Shown here one piece after another: positions 6,719-7,886 of a stretch of DNA of 7,886 nucleotides. The translations under genes were made by a program, and so were the position numbers. Every line of letters begins with the position of its first letter. Position 1 is the first letter of the stretch. Below the pieces are notes generated by a model that saw only the letters and a list, made by a program, of their open reading frames with translations, had not been told where the DNA came from and searched no databases. This DNA comes from Oscillospiraceae bacterium (GTDB taxonomy: Bacteria; Bacillota; Clostridia; Oscillospirales; Oscillospiraceae). Where the stretch lies: positions 1 through 7,886 of the forward strand of contig JAQWCP010000060.1 in NCBI GenBank assembly GCA_028705905.1, given 5' to 3'.

Positions 6719-6742
6719 TACAGGGCAATCGACAGCAAAGTC

Positions 6743-6770
6743 ACACAGTCGAAATGTGGGTAATATAATA
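6743..6770 (+). promoter_or_regulatory. Sigma-K-like promoter of the head-only paralog
   Basis: AC (6743-6744), 17 nt, AATATAATA (6762-6770), against the sigma-K consensus AC-N16/17-CATANNNTA (first base differs). It is divergent from the promoter of the Cys-rich paralog 25 nt away. The implied leader is about 107 nt. Confidence 0.5.
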
Positions 6771-6883
6771 TAGCGTGAACACTTTCAAAGAGTGTCATAT
6801 ATCTCTCTGCTTTTATAACGGTTTTAGCCTGGCCTTATGTTTAAAAGCATGAGGTAAATAAGGATAAAGGAGTATTTCTATCT

Positions 6884-7231
6884 ATGTCATATCCAAATAT
6901 TCCCGACGTAGACGCAACAATCAGCATAACACTTGAAGATTCCGTCAATCTGTTGCTTGCATCGGTAGCATTTGAAGAACTTGGTCTTGCTCATATCATC
7001 AACGCCGAAGCGGAAAAAATTCAATATGTTCTCGGGACACTCGAAAATCAGACTCCCCCGGAGACACCCCCGACAATCGACGAGCTTCTGGAGATTAACC
7101 AGTCGATTGATCAGACGTTGAGAAATGTAATCAAGAACCAGATGTTGCTTCAATTTAAATTGGAAGATACGCTGTCCATTACTACCACTAGCACAACAAC
7201 TACAACCACAACCACCACTGAGCCAACGTAA
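6884..7231 (+). CDS. Short MSYPNIPD-family protein: helical head plus Thr linker, no tail
   Basis: 115 residues from ATG 6884, with AAAGGAG (6866-6872) 11 nt ahead. The function is unknown. Residues 1-99 are the family head: MSYPNIPDVDATISIT, a predicted helix with LLLASVAFEELGLAHIINAE (about 23-42), a Pro-rich turn (58-63) and a second helix DELLEINQ to KLEDTL (66-97). It then has 12 Thr and one Ser (100-112) and stops at EPT. The next paralog downstream is about 86% identical over 98 residues but continues past its linker into a tail. This one is therefore either a naturally tail-less member or a gene that lost its tail. It has no Cys and no signal peptide. It has its own promoter and terminator, so it is not co-transcribed with its neighbour by default. 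A structural spore-surface role is inferred from the linker and promoter. Confidence 0.8.
   Translation: MSYPNIPDVDATISITLEDSVNLLLASVAFEELGLAHIINAEAEKIQYVLGTLENQTPPETPPTIDELLEINQSIDQTLRNVIKNQMLLQFKLEDTLSITTTSTTTTTTTTTEPT
7181..7219 (+). repeat. Thr-codon tract (ACN repeats), head-only paralog
   Basis: Thirteen codons, twelve ACA/ACC/ACT plus one AGC, encoding residues 100-112. The near-triplet periodicity makes length change by slippage plausible without a frameshift. Confidence 0.7.
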
Positions 7232-7248
7232 TTTGTAAGTATGATTTT

Positions 7249-7300
7249 AATGGGCAGACAGGGCAGACATCAGCACGGCCTTGTCTGCCCATTGGTTTTT
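7249..7300 (+). terminator. Intrinsic terminator after the head-only paralog
   Basis: AATGGGCAGACA (7249-7260) pairs perfectly with TGTCTGCCCATT (7282-7293), followed by GGTTTTT. The left arm contains GGGCAGACA, which is repeated immediately (7261-7269), so the right arm could pair with either copy. The T-tract side also forms a second stem, ATTGGTTTT/AAAACCAAT (7291-7315). Confidence 0.75.
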
Positions 7301-7309
7301 ATGCTTAAA

Positions 7310-7337
7310 ACCAATATCGAAAAGATTTCATATAATA
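7310..7337 (+). promoter_or_regulatory. Sigma-K-like promoter of the third paralog
   Basis: AC (7310-7311), 17 nt, CATATAATA (7329-7337), a full match to the sigma-K consensus AC-N16/17-CATANNNTA. A sigma-A -35 is absent at the expected place. The -35 lies inside the ATTGGTTTT/AAAACCAAT dyad. Leader of about 38 nt. Confidence 0.6.
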
Positions 7338-7381
7338 TCAAGGTAGAGAATTCTGAGCAGTTATCAGAAAGGAGTCGCATT

Positions 7382-7886
7382 ATGTCTTTTCCGAATATAC
7401 CCGACGTAGATGCGTCTATTCATATTACCATAGAAGATTCTATAAATCTGTTGCTTGCATCCGTGGCGTTTGAAGAGCTTGGTCTTGCTCATATCATCAA
7501 CGCCGAAGCTGAAAAGATTCAGTATGTTCTCGGAACACTCGAAGATCAGACTCTACCGGAAACACCTCCGACGATTGAAGACCTCCTGGAAATCAACGAG
7601 TCGGTTGATCGGACATTGAGAAACGTAATTAAGAACCAAATTCTTCTTCAGTTTAAGTTGGAAGATACACTTACTATTTCGACTACAACTACCAGCACAA
7701 CCACAACAACTACAACCACAACAGGGGAACCGATTAATCTTGGATCGGCGTGGTCCCAAGGGATCCATTTTGGGCAGTCTGCTATTGCTCAATATACAAC
7801 TTTGGAAAGTGATGAAGACAATAAAACCGTTGATCTGGTTATGGGTGAAACCGAAATCGATGTCGGTTCCGTCCAAATACACCGTT
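7382..7886 (+). CDS. MSFPNIPD-family protein with Thr linker and a variable tail (3' end outside window)
   Basis: 168 codons from ATG 7382, open to the right edge, with AGAAAGGAG (7366-7374) 7 nt ahead. The function is unknown. The head (1-99) is a close copy of the preceding gene: 14 differences in 98 residues, mostly conservative. The Thr linker (101-114, with one Ser) leads into a tail starting GEPINLGSAWSQGIHFGQSA, then an acidic stretch (ESDEDN near 141-146) and ...VDLVMGETEIDVGSVQIHR. The visible tail has no Cys and is unrelated to the tail of the Cys-rich paralog. Its alternating pattern suggests beta-structure, but I do not recognise a domain. No signal peptide is seen, which suits a protein assembled on the forespore from the mother cell. 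Expected role: spore-surface display, by inference. Confidence 0.8.
   Translation, partial: MSFPNIPDVDASIHITIEDSINLLLASVAFEELGLAHIINAEAEKIQYVLGTLEDQTLPETPPTIEDLLEINESVDRTLRNVIKNQILLQFKLEDTLTISTTTTSTTTTTTTTTGEPINLGSAWSQGIHFGQSAIAQYTTLESDEDNKTVDLVMGETEIDVGSVQIHR
7682..7723 (+). repeat. Thr-codon tract (ACN repeats), third paralog
   Basis: Fourteen codons, thirteen ACN and one AGC, encoding residues 101-114. It is one codon longer than, and otherwise similar to, the tract in the preceding paralog, with the single Ser shifted by two residues. Confidence 0.7.

Noticed and set aside
5461..6720. 11-nt direct repeat CTAAGCTGTTA (5461-5471 and 6710-6720) flanking the Cys-rich gene as possible insertion duplication
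   Set aside because: Several 11-mers are expected to recur by chance in a window of this size. There are no inverted ends or transposase, and one copy overlaps a likely promoter.
7232..7381. Read-through fusion of the second and third paralogs (the gap is in phase and free of stops except the TAA)
   Set aside because: The gap holds a strong terminator and a promoter, and the gap-encoded residues resemble nothing. About one in ten random gaps of 50 codons would be stop-free.
6884..7500. Metal-binding (ferritin-like) reading of EELGLAH...E in the paralog head
   Set aside because: The Cys-rich paralog has Lys in place of the His, and only two helices are present, so a conserved metal site is not supported.

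Overview
The window looks like chromosomal DNA from a spore-forming member of the Bacillota, most likely class Clostridia. The reasons are strong AGGAGG-type ribosome binding sites, moderate-to-low GC, a PdaB-type sporulation polysaccharide deacetylase, a YugP-type zinc peptidase tail, and promoter-like sites of the sporulation sigma-E and sigma-K types. An affiliation near Oscillospirales is only an impression from the PdaB and GlnRS sequences.

Layout. (1) 1-1127: the last 49 codons of a yugP-like gene on the + strand run into the first about 337 codons of glnS on the - strand. Both lose similarity to their families at the same point (about 117-121), so a rearrangement, or possibly an assembly join, has removed the end of each gene. 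(2) 1265-2268: a short thioredoxin-reductase-like flavoprotein with its own promoter and a strong terminator. It keeps the CxxC pair but has lost the usual NADPH-binding motifs. (3) 2292-3671: a convergent MFS efflux transporter of the macrolide-efflux (Mef-like) type with a 22-bp dyad just upstream. (4) 3672-4332: 0.66 kb with no convincing gene. (5) 4333-5433: pdaB with a sigma-E-like promoter and a perfect 18-bp terminator stem. (6) 5434-5703: intergenic DNA with overlapping hairpins. (7) 5704-7886: three paralogous genes, one on the - strand and two on the + strand. They encode a conserved helical head beginning MS[FY]PNIPD, a threonine-rich linker, and either a Cys-rich tail, no tail, or an unrelated tail that runs off the window.

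How it fits together. The strongest signal is the last block. All three paralogs carry the same promoter layout, AC, then exactly 17 nt, then [CA]ATATAAT[AG], which fits the mother-cell sigma-K consensus (AC-N16/17-CATANNNTA). Taken with the mucin-like Thr linkers and variable tails, this suggests late-sporulation proteins displayed on the spore surface. No tail domain was recognised, and I know of no characterised function for this family. pdaB fits the same sporulation theme. glnS, trxB and the MFS gene appear to be separate single-gene units.
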